This document shows, one piece after another, positions 51,001-63,282 of a stretch of 64,000 nucleotides of DNA (positions are counted from its first letter, which is position 1; every line of letters begins with the position of its first letter). This stretch comes from Barthelona sp. PCE (Eukaryota > Metamonada: BaSk clade): NCBI GenBank assembly GCA_040285745.1, contig JAUFOR010000002.1, positions 930,001 to 994,000 of the forward strand, read 5' to 3'. Under the pieces are notes generated by a model that was given only the letters and a program-made list of their open reading frames with translations, searched no databases and was not told the origin of the DNA. A program made the position numbers and the translations under genes.

Positions 51001-54000
51001 GTCTGTCATACCAGTGACCATAGTCAAGATGCTGACGAAGAAGTGTTGAAGGAGACTGTGTACCATAAGCATCAACCTCTGGCATGTTCAGATCATCAAT
51101 GAAATAAATTGATTTCTTAAGACCTGGAGGTGCGAAGTTACGACCAGCCTTACGCTCAATATTAGCTTCGAGGTAGTTCTGCAACGCTTCAGCAGTTGTA
51201 TAATAGTTAAACTGCATAGTGTTGGTGAAGAATTCGTCCTCGTCCAAATCCTTAAGGACTGACTTGATGAGTGCAGTCTTACCGGTACCGGCACCACCAA
51301 CAAGGAGCACAGGCTTCTTGATCTTGATGAGGTGGTCGATGAAGTAAGAGTACTTGAACGAGTGAGGAGTTTCAACACTTAGTTCAGCGAGATACTCGGG
51401 GTGGCCGAGGTTGTACTCAAAGAGATCAGTCATGAGGTCCTTGGAACGCTCAAGAATAAAGATCTTCTCCCAGTCAACCCATGAAAGAGTGTAGTGCTCG
51501 GAGTTGTTGAAAAACTCCTTGAGCTCACGCTTCTCTTCGACAACCAGACCCTCGAAAGGTTCTTCCTTGTATTGAAGAGTGAGACAAACGTCATAGATAG
51601 ATTTGTCTGCTGGAATACGGATATTACGGTACTCACCCTTGAACCACTTCGAAAAGACGTCCTGGTAATCAAACAACTGATCTTCTTTAAGAACAGCGCC
51701 GAAAACCCATATACAACCGAAAACAAAAATGTACTCAATAAAGTCGGTTGGAACACCTCTCTTAAACAGATTTGTCGTCTTGGTCTGCATGAATTTGATA
51801 GTAGACTTGAGATCCTCAACTTCCTCATCCTCGGGGTTATTGATAGAGTTGATGTAATTCTCTTTGCACTTCATGAAATCATTGAAGAGATCAATGGAGT
51901 AACGATCACCATTCTTCTTCTTGCCCTCCTCATCATCGACGTTGGTCTCAACCATGTGCGGGTGCACAATAAAGATAGGAGACTCCTCAATTGACATGAG
52001 TACGGAAAGAATTGAGCACAGGTTCTGCACAAACTGGAAATCTGTAAAGGGAACCATAGTCTTGCACTCCTTCTTGATGGCGCGCAGACATGCGGGGACG
52101 TACTTCTCGAACAGCACAAGTAGTTGACCGTGCTCGGAGTTAGGGCGTGACTCAATCCATGTACGCACATATGGCATGTAACCAATATCCGTGGCGTTGA
52201 TGAAAAGAATACCAGCACGTGAAACGGTAGCTGGTGTAGCATACTTCAAGTGTGAAATCTCAAAGATGAGGCGCATTGAGGGTGTGAGTGGCACACGCTC
52301 ATTTGACGCCAATGTCAGGACCTTGTTATCATCCTGGACAGTGTTAAGTGACTCAATCCATCCTGTATCAATATCACCATCAAGAATAATCCATTTCGGA
52401 TCGTCACCCTCCATACGCGACAAATCACGCATAATCTTTGAGAACAAACCATCTCTCCAATCACGGGTGGCAGGATTGACGAAACCAAACAGCTCTTGGC
52501 CTGGTTGGGCCTTGGGGTTAAGATCAGGAGTATAGACCTTACAGTTTTGTGCAACCTCCTCGGAGCGAGCGAGCATGCGCCACGTCTCGGTTTTACCTGA
52601 ACCTGAAGGACCAATGATAAATACAGAGTGACGTACCTCAAGAAGCTCCTTGAGTTGAATAATCTTAAGAACAAACATCTCAGAGTCAGATTGCAAACCG
52701 TTATTATTGATAGTTGAGGTAACGATCTTTTCGAAATCGCGGTCAACCTTTCTGGGAATGTTAATTGAGGGGAAGAGATCGTTAATAAGACCCATAAACA
52801 CCTGAGTATCCTCAGTAACAATCTTTGGTAAGTTGAAATCACGAAGTGCTCTCATAAGAACGTGCTCTTCGGGAAGCTTGGGTTCTGAACGACGGAGACC
52901 ACCTGCAACAACAAGAACTGACTTAATGGCACGAAGACCCCAATCATAGTGATCCTGTTTGGAAAGAAGATCCTTACAGAGACCGTACAGGGTTGTAAAC
53001 TTCTTAGCAAGAACACGAGCCTCATAGAAGCCCTCTGCCATAAGCATAATCTCTGCAATAAGCTCATAATCTGGCACAACCATAGAAACAGGTCTGAAAA
53101 GAGCCTTTAGATTCTCAGGAAGCTCGGTACGACCAGCGTAACCGGGGTTCATTGTAATGAAAAGACCAACATTGGAGTTGAGCTTAATTGTATCATCCAG
53201 AAGGAAGAATTCGGGGGAGTTGCTCTTCAATGCATCAGTGATCGACTTGACCTGTGTAGCAACGACGGAAAGTACCTCAACAGCGATACGATTGAACTCA
53301 TCGAAACAACCCCAAGCGCCTGATTGAACGAGACCCTTGAACAGGTTACCAATTGTAATGTAAGACATCTGATCAGAACAATTCGAAACGATACACAGAC
53401 GGGCGAGACATGCAGACAGATCCTTGACCGTCTCGGTCTTTCCTGTACCGGCAGGACCGGCAGGGGAACCACCCATGTGCAGGTAAAGCGCCTGACAGAG
53501 TGTGATGTAACAACGATCAGTAAGCGGTGTGATAACAAGTCTCATACGGTTACCGAGATATTCATGGGAGTAGCGGAAGACGGCATCCATGTTGTGTACG
53601 AAACAATCCTTCTCTTTATCATCCCAACGAGTACGAAGCTGCGACTGCCATTCGAAAGCGTCGACAAAGTCTACCTTCTTTCTGATAAGACCAGCAACGA
53701 CATCACGGGAGTGCACCTCGAGGGTACACAGCGTCATGACCTTACGGCGATCGTTCTTGACCAAGTCACCTTGAATTGTTGTGATGAGGTCCATAATTTG
53801 CTTGTGTTGTACCTCGTTGTAGTCGGAGAGCGCAGTTTCCTTGCCCTCGAGAAGCTTCTCAAACGCATAACTAACGTCCGTTGTCCACCAGATCTGAGAT
53901 CCGGTGAGAACAATTTGAGCTGGATACTTTTTGATCCAACGCTCACGGTGACCAGCGTCATATGAATTAACAGCCTCGTTGAGGACGGAGCGAATGGTAC

Positions 54001-57000
54001 GCTGCATGACAGAGACCAAATCATTGAGATAGTCTTCAACAGCACCTTCAATAACAAATGGTTCAGCAAAGTCAACTTGCTCACCCTCTCCCGAAATCAT
54101 ACCGAGTGCGGTGTTTGTGAACTTTCCATCAACCTCTTCGAAACGAAGCTTAGCAACGTTCGAAAAGAGCTTAGATAAATGGTTTTGCAGATTAAGAGGA
54201 TCTTTGGCCTTTGACAGAATATCCAAAAGATCCGCAGCAGAGATGAAATAGAAACGCGGGAAGGCCTTTCTCTTCAACTCTAGGTAGTCATCCAATGCCT
54301 TCTGACATCTTGCCAACTCTGACGAAATGAACTCGAGCTCCTCTAACTGACCAGGCTGGTTACAAGCTTCCATAATGATGGGGAACTTGACAGCTATGGT
54401 AAGAACCTTAAGGAACTTCTCATGAATGACATCAAAACGCTCTGAATCATCAGGGAGCTGATTACGAATATCTTCAGAATCTTGGAAAATATTAACAAGA
54501 TACTTCCATGTCTTCTGGACTTCAAGTAGCAACTGCATGACACCATCCACCTTTGATAGCTTCACCTGCCACTCCTTGATGAGATCCAAAAAGTGATGGC
54601 AGTACTTTGAAGCAAGCATATTCTGAATGTTTAGTTGATCAGTTTCAAGCGCTTCGACAAACTCCTCATCCACCATAAGCAAATAACGAGTGTCTGCATC
54701 GAGCTTCTTGTGTTCAACAGCATTGTCGAGCTTGGGAGGCTCCTTGGGATCAAACGGTACAAAGTACCAAGCTAACTTGGTCCAATTCTCCTTCATACTG
54801 CTGAGGTTGCTCTCCATCTGCAGTTCCTTCTTTGAACGAACAACAATCTCTTCAACCTCTTCCGAATATTTACCGAGGTTCAGTGAGAGCATATCACGAA
54901 GTGTGAACTCATCAGAAATGGAGAAGGATACACCTGTGACTTGCACAATCTGCTTCCAATGTCTCTGACGCATGGAATCCTGCTTCAGATCTGAAATAAG
55001 AGGCAGAGATGAAATAAAGGTCTTAATATCGTTGTCAAGTCCAGTATACAGAGAGAATTGACGGCATTCCTTGGGCAGCTTGCGCAACAGCTTCAGGAAC
55101 GACTTAACCTTAAGCTCCATCTCTTCAGTATTAACAGCACGCCAGCTAGTGGAGATCCAGCTGTTAACCTCTGTGTTAATGAGGAAGTTGATATCCCACA
55201 GTTTCTTCAGCGAAGTGAGATCACTTCGAAGAACCTTAACACGCTTGGTGTCGGTGAGGTTGATATCAAAAATATCTTGTTCACGACGAAGCTCACATAA
55301 CTCCTCTTCGAGAACCTTTAACTCACTGCAAAAAGCGTTGAGCTTCTCATAGCACTCGAAAGGATCAGTAATCTTTTCAGAACAAGGATTGTAGTATTCT
55401 ACAGGACCTTCGTTACGGAAAAGAACACGATAGCGCTCAAACGATTCAGCGAAATCAACTTCTCTGTTTTTGATGCGGGTAACCTGTTGAGATTTGTCCT
55501 CTAACAGCATCTCATCAATGAGAGAGCATGAAGACACAAGCGAAGACCACTGAGACTTCATAGAAGTTAAATAGTCCTCACTCAACTCTGACTCACCTGC
55601 ATCAGTATCGAAACGACTCAAAAGAGTAGAAAGAAGACCCAGCGGTGAGAAAATGGCACTTAACGCATCCTTGCGAGTGGAAACCGACTTCAGGAGTTTG
55701 AGCGTATCAACGAGGTTTTCGTAAGTATCCTCACGGAGTTTCTCTTCACGTTCGGATTCAAGCTGAGCAAGCTGAGGTCGACGAATGTCGTCAGGCATCT
55801 CGAGCAATTTCTCCTCACGCTTCTTAAAGTCCTCCTTGGCCTCGTAAATTGACTTAACACGAGAAAATGCATTCTTACCTGTTGAGACAAAGTCCTCAAC
55901 CTCCTTGATTGTGAAGGTGAGTGCATCACTAAGGAACCCAACGATACGGGTCTGATATGAATCAAGAGACTCTAAAACGCTGCTCTTGATCTCTGAAACT
56001 GAAACCTTACCCCATTGGATACCAATGCTCTCCTTCTGCTTTGATACTCGTTGCAGACGAACCTTGAGATCCTTCATGAGCTTCTCAAACTTTTCAATAG
56101 GAGAATTCTCCTTCTCCAATGTTCCGACAAACTCAGGGAAGTTGATGGCCTTGAAGCCCTTCTTCTTCAGCGTCTTGAATTCGACAACATCAAAAGGCAG
56201 GTCATAATCTGTAAGGAAACCATTGACAAAGTCTTCGGCGGGCACAGACCAAAAGAACTGGTATCGCATGAAGCGCTTGCAAAGATCGTTCAACTCCTCA
56301 GTGAACTTCTCAACGTTGTCAAAAACACGGTTGCGAAGAGTGCTGAAGGCTGCTGAAGTTGAGAACAGCTCAGTGTTCATGTCAAAGAATGAAGTCTCTG
56401 AGGTGTTATCAAAAGTTACTGTGCTGACATTCTTAAGAATATCATCAAACAGAGTGAAGTGGCGCTCAAACAAGGAGTGCACACTAATCTTCTCCTTCTC
56501 TGCCTTATCAAGACCAGGGAAGAAGGAAGGCTCAGATGTCTCTGTGTTAAGAGAAAGGAAGATGTGAAGAACGGGTTCTGAAGTTTCGGTAATACTGAGA
56601 AGCTTCAGGTAAGAATTGAGGTTCAGCTTAGCTAAGAAACAGCCGATAGTATCATTCATGTGTTCAAGATACTTGTCAACACTAACGTCACAGTTAGGGT
56701 AACTATGACTCTTATATAGCTCCTGGATGAGCTCACGGTTTTTCTCCATCATGTGCTTGACCGTTTCAAACTCAGCTGTCAACTGAGAAAGATTGCTCTC
56801 CTTGAGCTTATCAAGATATGTGATGATGGAAATTTCAGATGTGAACTTGAGGTGGGTGCTCAGGTGATCTTCAATCTTTGTGAGGTAGTGGCGCTTCGTC
56901 CATGTATCAAGCACTTCGAAGAGCTTATCCTGATTATCGTTGAACTTGGTTAAAAGCTCATACAATTCAGAACATATCTTCTTCAAATCAGAAATGTTCT

Positions 57001-59481
57001 GGCGCGAAGATGTGAGTTGAGGGCTCTCTCCTCCAGTGAGCACACCCCATGTAAGACCTTGCATAGAAGCCTCTAAATTTGAGTGGAGGGATTCAAGCAT
57101 GGGAGAGAATAGCTCCTTGATTGACTCATTCATGTTCTTGTAATAAATTGCATTATACAGCTTCATGATATCCTGCAAATCAATGAGAACAGATCTGATG
57201 GAGCTATGCTGTTCAAAAACAGTGAGTCCTGATGTAGGAACGTCAAATATGTTCTTGACGTAACGGACATCCTTGACCAGGTCAATGAGAGCTGTGTTGA
57301 AGTTCACCTGAAGTAGTTCAACCTTCATAGTGGGTTCATCTGCATCGAAAACCTCAACACCCTTTGATAAGTTAGAAATCTCAGTGGAAACTGCAAACTC
57401 TGGATAGTTGAGTTCAGTGATCTTGCACTCCTTTGGTGCAAAGACCAACAAACGCTCATCACTGTTGCCACTCTTGATGGTTTCAACGTTACTGATCCAC
57501 TTATCAAAGTGCGTTTTCTGAAAGGATGCTATCTGACCATCAAGGCGCTTGATGGAATCAATGACGGCTTGACGGTGTTCAGATTCTGGCAGCTGTTCAA
57601 GGTACTTGTCCAGTTGAGCGCTCTGTTGTTGCACATTTTGACTCCAGGTAAGAGAGTTAGCAACAGAAGGGAGACCAGAGAATGTTGGGGGGTTCATAGA
57701 ATACTTGAGGAAACACGAAGAAAGGTTCGAGACAACACGCTCGAACTGACCAATGATCTTGGATGAAGAATTCTCGTACGCAACCTTTAAAGGTTTAGAC
57801 TCCTTTAAGAATGGAGACATCGAACTGACAACAGAGAAGTAAGACTCAATCGAGGCACAGGATGAAACTGCACGCTCAAAGATTGTTGAGAGGGCGATGT
57901 TTATCTGCTCAAGTGCGCCAGTAAACTCTTTGTAAAGTTCAAGGCTAAACACCTCAGAAGCTTGCCACTTCTCTTTATATGAGTTGAACATCTTTGCGAG
58001 GTCCTGAATCTGGCTGTTGAACTCTTCGCCATGATCTCCACCGATCTCCAGTGTTTGCAAGGAGTCGTATGCTTTTAGTTTGTCAAGGACATCATGAACC
58101 TGACCAAGCTCCTCCATGAGCTGCTCTAAAGGATAGAGGATGGCGGCGGAAATCGTCCAGGGGTCACTAGCCTCTTCAGCTTCTTCACCCTCTGCTGGAG
58201 CTGGAGGGTTAACAAGACGGTCACTGTGATACTGATACTGCTCCAAGAAGAACTTACCCACCTTGAGGCAGTTATCAAGGATCTCCGTTGTTGATGAGGA
58301 GAACACCTGCGCATCCTTGATACGGAGAGAAAGCGTTGTTGTGAGGGATCTGACAATTAAAGTAACGATTCTGTGCAAGCAATCTCTGAACGGGACAGAG
58401 TGTTTCCATGCCAGAAATAGACAATGCCAGAGCGAAAGGATGATTGGAGCCTCAATATCTCCATCAAGACTAGCGACGTAGTCATCAAGAAATGGCTCAA
58501 CAATCTCAAAAATTTGGCTCAAGGACTCGAGATATGCAATCTGTTCCTTCACCTGGGAAAGAACAGTATCGAGGATCTCAACGTATGATGATGAGTTCTC
58601 GTTGAGAATATCAATGAGCTGGGTGATGCAATCACTGTTGATCTGGGTTTCAAGTCTCTTGAAGTCCAGCAATCTCTGCTTGAAGAACTTGATCTCTGCA
58701 AGGGGAGTGCTATTTGGGTCTGACAAGACAGCAACGTCAATATCGACACTTAAAATAGAAATGATAATATTCTGAAACTCACCGACTAATCCCTCAAGGT
58801 AATGTACAATCTCCAGAATTTGAGTCTGGAGGGGCGCTGTTAAATGCTGGTCGCTCTCGATCTTGAGCTTCTTATACTTCTCAAAGATCTCTGTTGAAGG
58901 GAGAGGCAATACTGTTTCACCTTCATAACTGCCTTTAATGACTTTCACATCATTCTTAAAGCGCTGGAAGTGTGAACCAAGATCGTGGACCAATACCTTT
59001 GGCCACTTATCAAAGAGCGGGCTGATTTTATCTTCAGTTTCAAAGACTTCACCAAATAGGTTAGTTGTTGAACTTGCCAACATTCCAAACAGATCTGCAG
59101 AGATGTCCTGAACAAGAATTGAATCACCGATATCCATTTCTGGGACTTCGTCAACATTATCATGTTTAAGGAAGACAACAAGCTTAGCTGATATCTTCTT
59201 GGGGAATGTTTCGTATGTAATTAGGCCATCACGTTTCGTAAGACAAGTAATGAGGTATCTGACGGCTTTAGATTCGAGGAAATTTTTAACATTAACACTA
59301 AAGGTAAGTTTTTAAAAATGTATCCGCGCTTCCACAATGCGGCGGGCGCTTGGTTGTATTCATACGCATAAGCTTGTTCGTTCATCATTCTACGAAACGC
59401 ATCAGGTGTTAATCTTAGCGTTGTCCTCAGTTGTCGCTCAATCCATAGTACGCGAGGATCTACGTTTGCTTGTGGATCCAT
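45080..59481 (-). CDS. Outer-arm axonemal dynein heavy chain, beta type, two exons
   Basis: Exon 2 (45080-59297) and exon 1 (59366-59481) give a 4777-residue protein; start is the ATG at 59481 (MDPQANVDPR). The order is N-terminal tail, linker, six AAA modules and C-terminal domain. P-loops: AAA1 GPAGTGKT (about residue 1984), AAA2 GPSGSGKT (about 2267), AAA3 GGAGTGKT (about 2706), AAA4 GVGGSGKQS (about 3069). AAA1 downstream reads GLVQSGAWGCFDEFNRI, the beta/DNAH9/17 form, not the gamma form. The stalk coiled coil lies at about 3250-3550, and the end WILAGVALLLQ is typical. The exon 1 start is required by the N-terminal family pattern (VLWIERQLRTTLRLTPDAF). Outer arms drive flagellar beating. 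Confidence 0.93.
59298..59365 (-). other. Spliceosomal intron in dynein heavy chain
   Basis: This 68-base phase-2 intron has donor GTATGA and ends CTTACCTTTAG (59298-59308). Splicing joins codon 38 plus GC to T-GTT-AAT, giving an Ala and then VNVKNFLESKAVRYL, which matches the dynein N-terminal tail. The unspliced frame of exon 1 ends at a stop after about 50 further codons. It is supported by protein continuity only. Confidence 0.88.
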
Positions 59482-59496
59482 GTGGTCACAATTAAG

Positions 59497-59507
59497 CTTG
59501 TGAAAAA
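59497..59507 (-). promoter_or_regulatory. Inr-like element before dynein heavy chain
   Basis: On the minus strand TTTTTCACAAG lies 16-26 bases before the dynein ATG. It is one of the best matches to the recurrent T-tract plus TCA element in this window. Its function is inferred. Confidence 0.35.
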
Positions 59508-59694
59508 CGAAAAGAAAGTAAAAAACGTTATACAAACACGAAAGGGGCAACACATATACAACACCATTGCAATGAGCGTTTATACCTCAAATATGAGTAA
59601 CAGTACACATTACAAACCTGTAAAATTATTGAAAGACATGTATCGCTTATTCTTTCCTTTATCGACCGATTTTTAATTCACTTTATTGTGTAAC

Positions 59695-60249
59695 ATGCGT
59701 ACAAACACTGTTGTAGATGCGCGAGAGGGCCGCAGTTCGGGATTGTTTAGCATTATAAATGTTTTACAAGAATTAGAATACAGATTTTATCTGCTCACCG
59801 CAGAGATCACCGAAATCAGGCGGGACCTGCTTGATTGTGAACATTTACGCATGAAATATGAGTCTGATGCATGGAAATCAACCATAAATCAACTGAAAGA
59901 TTTGAAACTTCAGAAGGAGAACGAGCTCAATAGAATCAAGCACCAGGTCGAGTTATTCGGCTTACACATCAATACAGGACATTATCTCATTAAAAAACTT
60001 CGTAAAACAAGCAGTGTGAAAGAAGTTCCAGTAGCTGAACCACCAGTTTTTCAATTTAAATCAAAAATTTTTGGCAACGAGGATAAGCAGCAGATTCCTG
60101 TTGACGTTGGTATGTATCAACATCCTGAAATGCAAGACCGTTCTATCCAACAGTCTACTGAAGATTTGGACAGCGATGATGAAGATTTATTGGGTGAGAT
60201 GAGGACGAAGAGGAACGAGATACTCCAGAAAATTCAAGCGATGAACTAG
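59695..60249 (+). CDS. Uncharacterised coiled-coil protein, 184 residues
   Basis: First ATG is 59695; the longer upstream frame begins at TTG. No family is recognised. Residues about 20-105 are a predicted coiled coil, with alternating Leu/Ile and Glu/Lys. The C-terminal third is acidic (about residues 155-170, DSDDED) with a final helix. No signal peptide or membrane helix. It is divergent from the dynein heavy chain (213 bases), so a flagellar or microtubule role is possible from position only. Confidence 0.6.
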   Translation: MRTNTVVDAREGRSSGLFSIINVLQELEYRFYLLTAEITEIRRDLLDCEHLRMKYESDAWKSTINQLKDLKLQKENELNRIKHQVELFGLHINTGHYLIKKLRKTSSVKEVPVAEPPVFQFKSKIFGNEDKQQIPVDVGMYQHPEMQDRSIQQSTEDLDSDDEDLLGEMRTKRNEILQKIQAMN

Positions 60250-60411
60250 TGTAATATTAATATTGTAAAGAAAAATAAGTGTTTAAATTATCAATCTTTT
60301 GTGGCATTTTCTTATTATTCTTGATGACATCGCTTTGAAAAATACTCTTTTAATCGTTACAAAATGTAAAATCTTCATTCACCCTTTTCATCATTTTTTG
60401 GGCCGCATGTA

Positions 60412-62190
60412 ATGTCTAGTATCAAGCGATTACAGAAATTAGTGAAGTCGGGGAGCCTTAAGAGTCTTGTACGACCTGAAAGCGGATCTGCAGCCTCAGC
60501 AAGTGTAGATTTCGATTTTATGAACGATGATCAACAGCACATTCGCACATTGGAACGAAAAATTGAAGTTCTTAATGCGGAACTTGGGTCCAGGGCATCA
60601 ACTTTATTGTTACTGGAGCGTAACATTGAGATTCTTTCAAACACAGCCAAAAAGGATCATGATCGAATTAAAGATCTTGAAGAGGAGGCTTTTGTTAAGC
60701 AAAATGAGGTCGCACGCCTGCAAAAGAATGTTAATATTAAAAATGAGAGTGAAAGACAGACGCAACGATTGAAACTTGAAAATACAACATTACATGAGCA
60801 GATTACCAAATTAACAACCCAAATTAATGAGATACAGGATGCCCTAAAGCGTTCTGATCAAAACAAGCTGGTTTTGAGTCAAAACCTTGAAAAAATTCAA
60901 GAAGAATACAAAATTGAAACTGAGAGAAAGGAAACTGCGCAAAAAAAGCTTCAATTATATGAAGAGCAACTGTGTACCATCAACGCTCAAACAGAACAAA
61001 TAGACAGCAGTCTCATTGAACGAAACGAGGAGATTTCAAAGTTAAAAAGTGAAATAGAAATTGCTAGTAATGAAAAAAATACAATGACAAAGGATATCGA
61101 AGAAAAGGACCGTCTGATCGGCTTGCTGCGTTCTGAGTTGGCTGATTGGAAAGGAGAGTTGGATAATCTGGTTGAACAGAAACGTAACGTACAATTTGAA
61201 ATTAGGTCAACCAGAGAACATTGGGAGGACAGATTGGGTAAGCTTACGAATAACTATGAAAGTCAAATCCATGAAATCAATGAGAGAAATGAAAAGATTC
61301 AACAGGTTTACCAAAAAAGAATCGATGATTTGAAAAAAAGCAAAGTATTGTTAGAATCGACTGTTTTCGAAACCACTAATGAACTCAGTAGTTTGAAAAA
61401 GATGTTCAATGACAGTTCTAGCAATTGTATAGAGTTAGAAAAGAAAGTGTCCATAAAAGCTGAACAAATTAGTCTGTTAACACGCTCATTGAATTCTGTG
61501 GAGAAGGAACGTGATGAATTGAAATCCAGGCTTAACACGTTGGCATCGGCAGAGCATGATGTTACACAAAGATTGGAACATCATGAGGCTATGATATCCC
61601 AGGCTGTTGAGAGCGCTACTCTAGGCTTCAAACAAGAAGTGCAGTACCTGCAACAGGAAAACACAAGTTTGGCTGGTAAGCTCATGCACTTAGACGAAGA
61701 GACAGCTGAGGAGCTAAGAAATTCCAAAAATGAAATATTCAACATTCAGGCGGAGTTGCAAAAGGCGCATCGGCAGATCAACCAGCTCAAGATTGTCATC
61801 GAGGAGACTAAGAGCGGTGATTACGCTATTCTGCTACGTGGAGCCAAGACAACAATGGAATCCAATGCTTCAAGTCTGATTAGGGCTTTAGAATCATTGA
61901 AGACGGAACTGACGTGTCCAAAGTGTTTCAATCTTTGTGTCAACCCAATAACAGTTATTCCATGTGGGCACACCTACTGTGGAACGTGTTGGAATCACTT
62001 GGAGGATGATTCCAAATCTTCTGGCAAGAACCCATGTCTTCAATGTCACGATGTGCCACGTGAAGCGATTATTGGAACTTTCATTAACGATCTGTTCAGT
62101 TCAATCATCGCAAAAACAAAGCACATGAGTGATATCACAACACGCATTCACAGTGCTATGAACTCTCTTAAACTCCCTGTTCTTGAGTAA
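60412..62190 (+). CDS. Coiled-coil RING-finger protein, putative E3 ligase
   Basis: Residues about 35-490 form a long heptad-rich coiled coil. A C3HC4 RING follows at about 501-550 (CPKCFNLCVNP ... CGHTYCGTCW ... CLQC), then a 45-residue tail. Long coiled coil plus RING recalls Bre1 or TRIM-like E3 ligases. Bre1 has its RING at the extreme end with a different spacing, so I make no orthology call. The first cysteines and GH-xx-C-xx-C ligands are intact, so it should bind zinc and an E2. An ATG-TAA pair (60407-60412) overlaps the start codon and could act as a minimal upstream frame. Confidence 0.8.
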   Translation: MSSIKRLQKLVKSGSLKSLVRPESGSAASASVDFDFMNDDQQHIRTLERKIEVLNAELGSRASTLLLLERNIEILSNTAKKDHDRIKDLEEEAFVKQNEVARLQKNVNIKNESERQTQRLKLENTTLHEQITKLTTQINEIQDALKRSDQNKLVLSQNLEKIQEEYKIETERKETAQKKLQLYEEQLCTINAQTEQIDSSLIERNEEISKLKSEIEIASNEKNTMTKDIEEKDRLIGLLRSELADWKGELDNLVEQKRNVQFEIRSTREHWEDRLGKLTNNYESQIHEINERNEKIQQVYQKRIDDLKKSKVLLESTVFETTNELSSLKKMFNDSSSNCIELEKKVSIKAEQISLLTRSLNSVEKERDELKSRLNTLASAEHDVTQRLEHHEAMISQAVESATLGFKQEVQYLQQENTSLAGKLMHLDEETAEELRNSKNEIFNIQAELQKAHRQINQLKIVIEETKSGDYAILLRGAKTTMESNASSLIRALESLKTELTCPKCFNLCVNPITVIPCGHTYCGTCWNHLEDDSKSSGKNPCLQCHDVPREAIIGTFINDLFSSIIAKTKHMSDITTRIHSAMNSLKLPVLE

Positions 62191-62213
62191 AAATTAGAAA
62201 ACTATTTTATTTA

Positions 62214-63218
62214 TTAGTAAACACGGTTCTTCTTACGAGACTCCTTTCTTAACTTCTTATCGCGAAGTTTCTTCTGCTCAGCAGGTGTCAACTTGGCACG
62301 AGCCTTACGCTCCTCCTTTAAACGCTGAAGCTTCCTTTCCTCTGTTGCTTCCTGACTGCGCTGGTTCTGACGGGTAGCGATAGCCTTCTTGATTGCATCG
62401 CGGATACGCTTTGAACGCTTGGCATCCTCTGTCTCGAGCTTAGCAGCAAACAATGTGTCAATAATATTCATAACAATATCGTAATTGGCTTCAATGTCAA
62501 AGTCTTCCTGACAAAAGTTAGAAAATTGAACATCGAGCTTGACAGTATCGTTATCAATGGCATAAAATACAAAGTAGTCAACGTTTTTCAATTGATCAAC
62601 AGTCTTTTTCATTACCTGACCGAACTCAGGACAATCACACAACCAAACCATGGGCTGATATGAACCTCCAACAAGATTCTCCAACTGGGCGTGGTCCTCG
62701 TAAAGGCTCTTCATGAAACGACGCTTGGAGAAAACAAATGCAACCTTTGCAGGTGCACGATGGAATGTGAATACCGAACGCATGGTGTCTTTACGAGTAG
62801 AAATCATGTTGTACGCAGTGCTGACGAGGTCAGGTGAGGATCTGAACTTGATGGAAGTGGTAGCTGTATCAACGTGAGTGTTACCAGTTGCGTGGCAGTA
62901 AAAACTATCACTTGTATCAAGGAATATCTTACGCTCATTGGCTTTTTTAACTTCAGTCTCGATTTCCTCATCGTCCTCCAACTTGTTCAATTCAGGTAAG
63001 GTGTTTTCAACGGAAAAAAACGTGAACTTCTTTCTGAAAATGCTGGAGAGAATGTGTGCCACTTTGAGTGACTTATCGATGTTTCTCTTACGATTCACAA
63101 AGTAATAAATGATATAGATAATTAGAATGGGTAGAAATATAATTTCCCAACTATCAATAGCCTCAACTATCCTTCCCAGTGTTGTGTCGGGGTCGAATGC
63201 AAACAGTTCTGTCAACAT
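62214..63218 (-). CDS. CCDC47/PAT-complex ER membrane protein
   Basis: The 334-residue protein has one transmembrane helix (residues about 23-42, IIFLPILIIYIIYYFV), a cytosolic globular region with the SFYCHATGN-like block that corresponds to FYCsGR.NC in the family (DUF1682), and a highly charged Arg/Lys/Glu C-terminal helix, as in CCDC47. CCDC47 belongs to the PAT complex that helps multipass membrane proteins fold at the Sec61 translocon. It lacks the long acidic lumenal N-terminus of the animal protein (about 480 residues). The convergent gap to the RING gene is 23 bases. Confidence 0.83.
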   Translation of the reverse strand: MLTELFAFDPDTTLGRIVEAIDSWEIIFLPILIIYIIYYFVNRKRNIDKSLKVAHILSSIFRKKFTFFSVENTLPELNKLEDDEEIETEVKKANERKIFLDTSDSFYCHATGNTHVDTATTSIKFRSSPDLVSTAYNMISTRKDTMRSVFTFHRAPAKVAFVFSKRRFMKSLYEDHAQLENLVGGSYQPMVWLCDCPEFGQVMKKTVDQLKNVDYFVFYAIDNDTVKLDVQFSNFCQEDFDIEANYDIVMNIIDTLFAAKLETEDAKRSKRIRDAIKKAIATRQNQRSQEATEERKLQRLKEERKARAKLTPAEQKKLRDKKLRKESRKKNRVY

Positions 63219-63282
63219 TATTATGAATTGACTTTATGGAAAGACGGCAAAAACTTCTTTACAAGTGAACCTGCAGTTTTTT

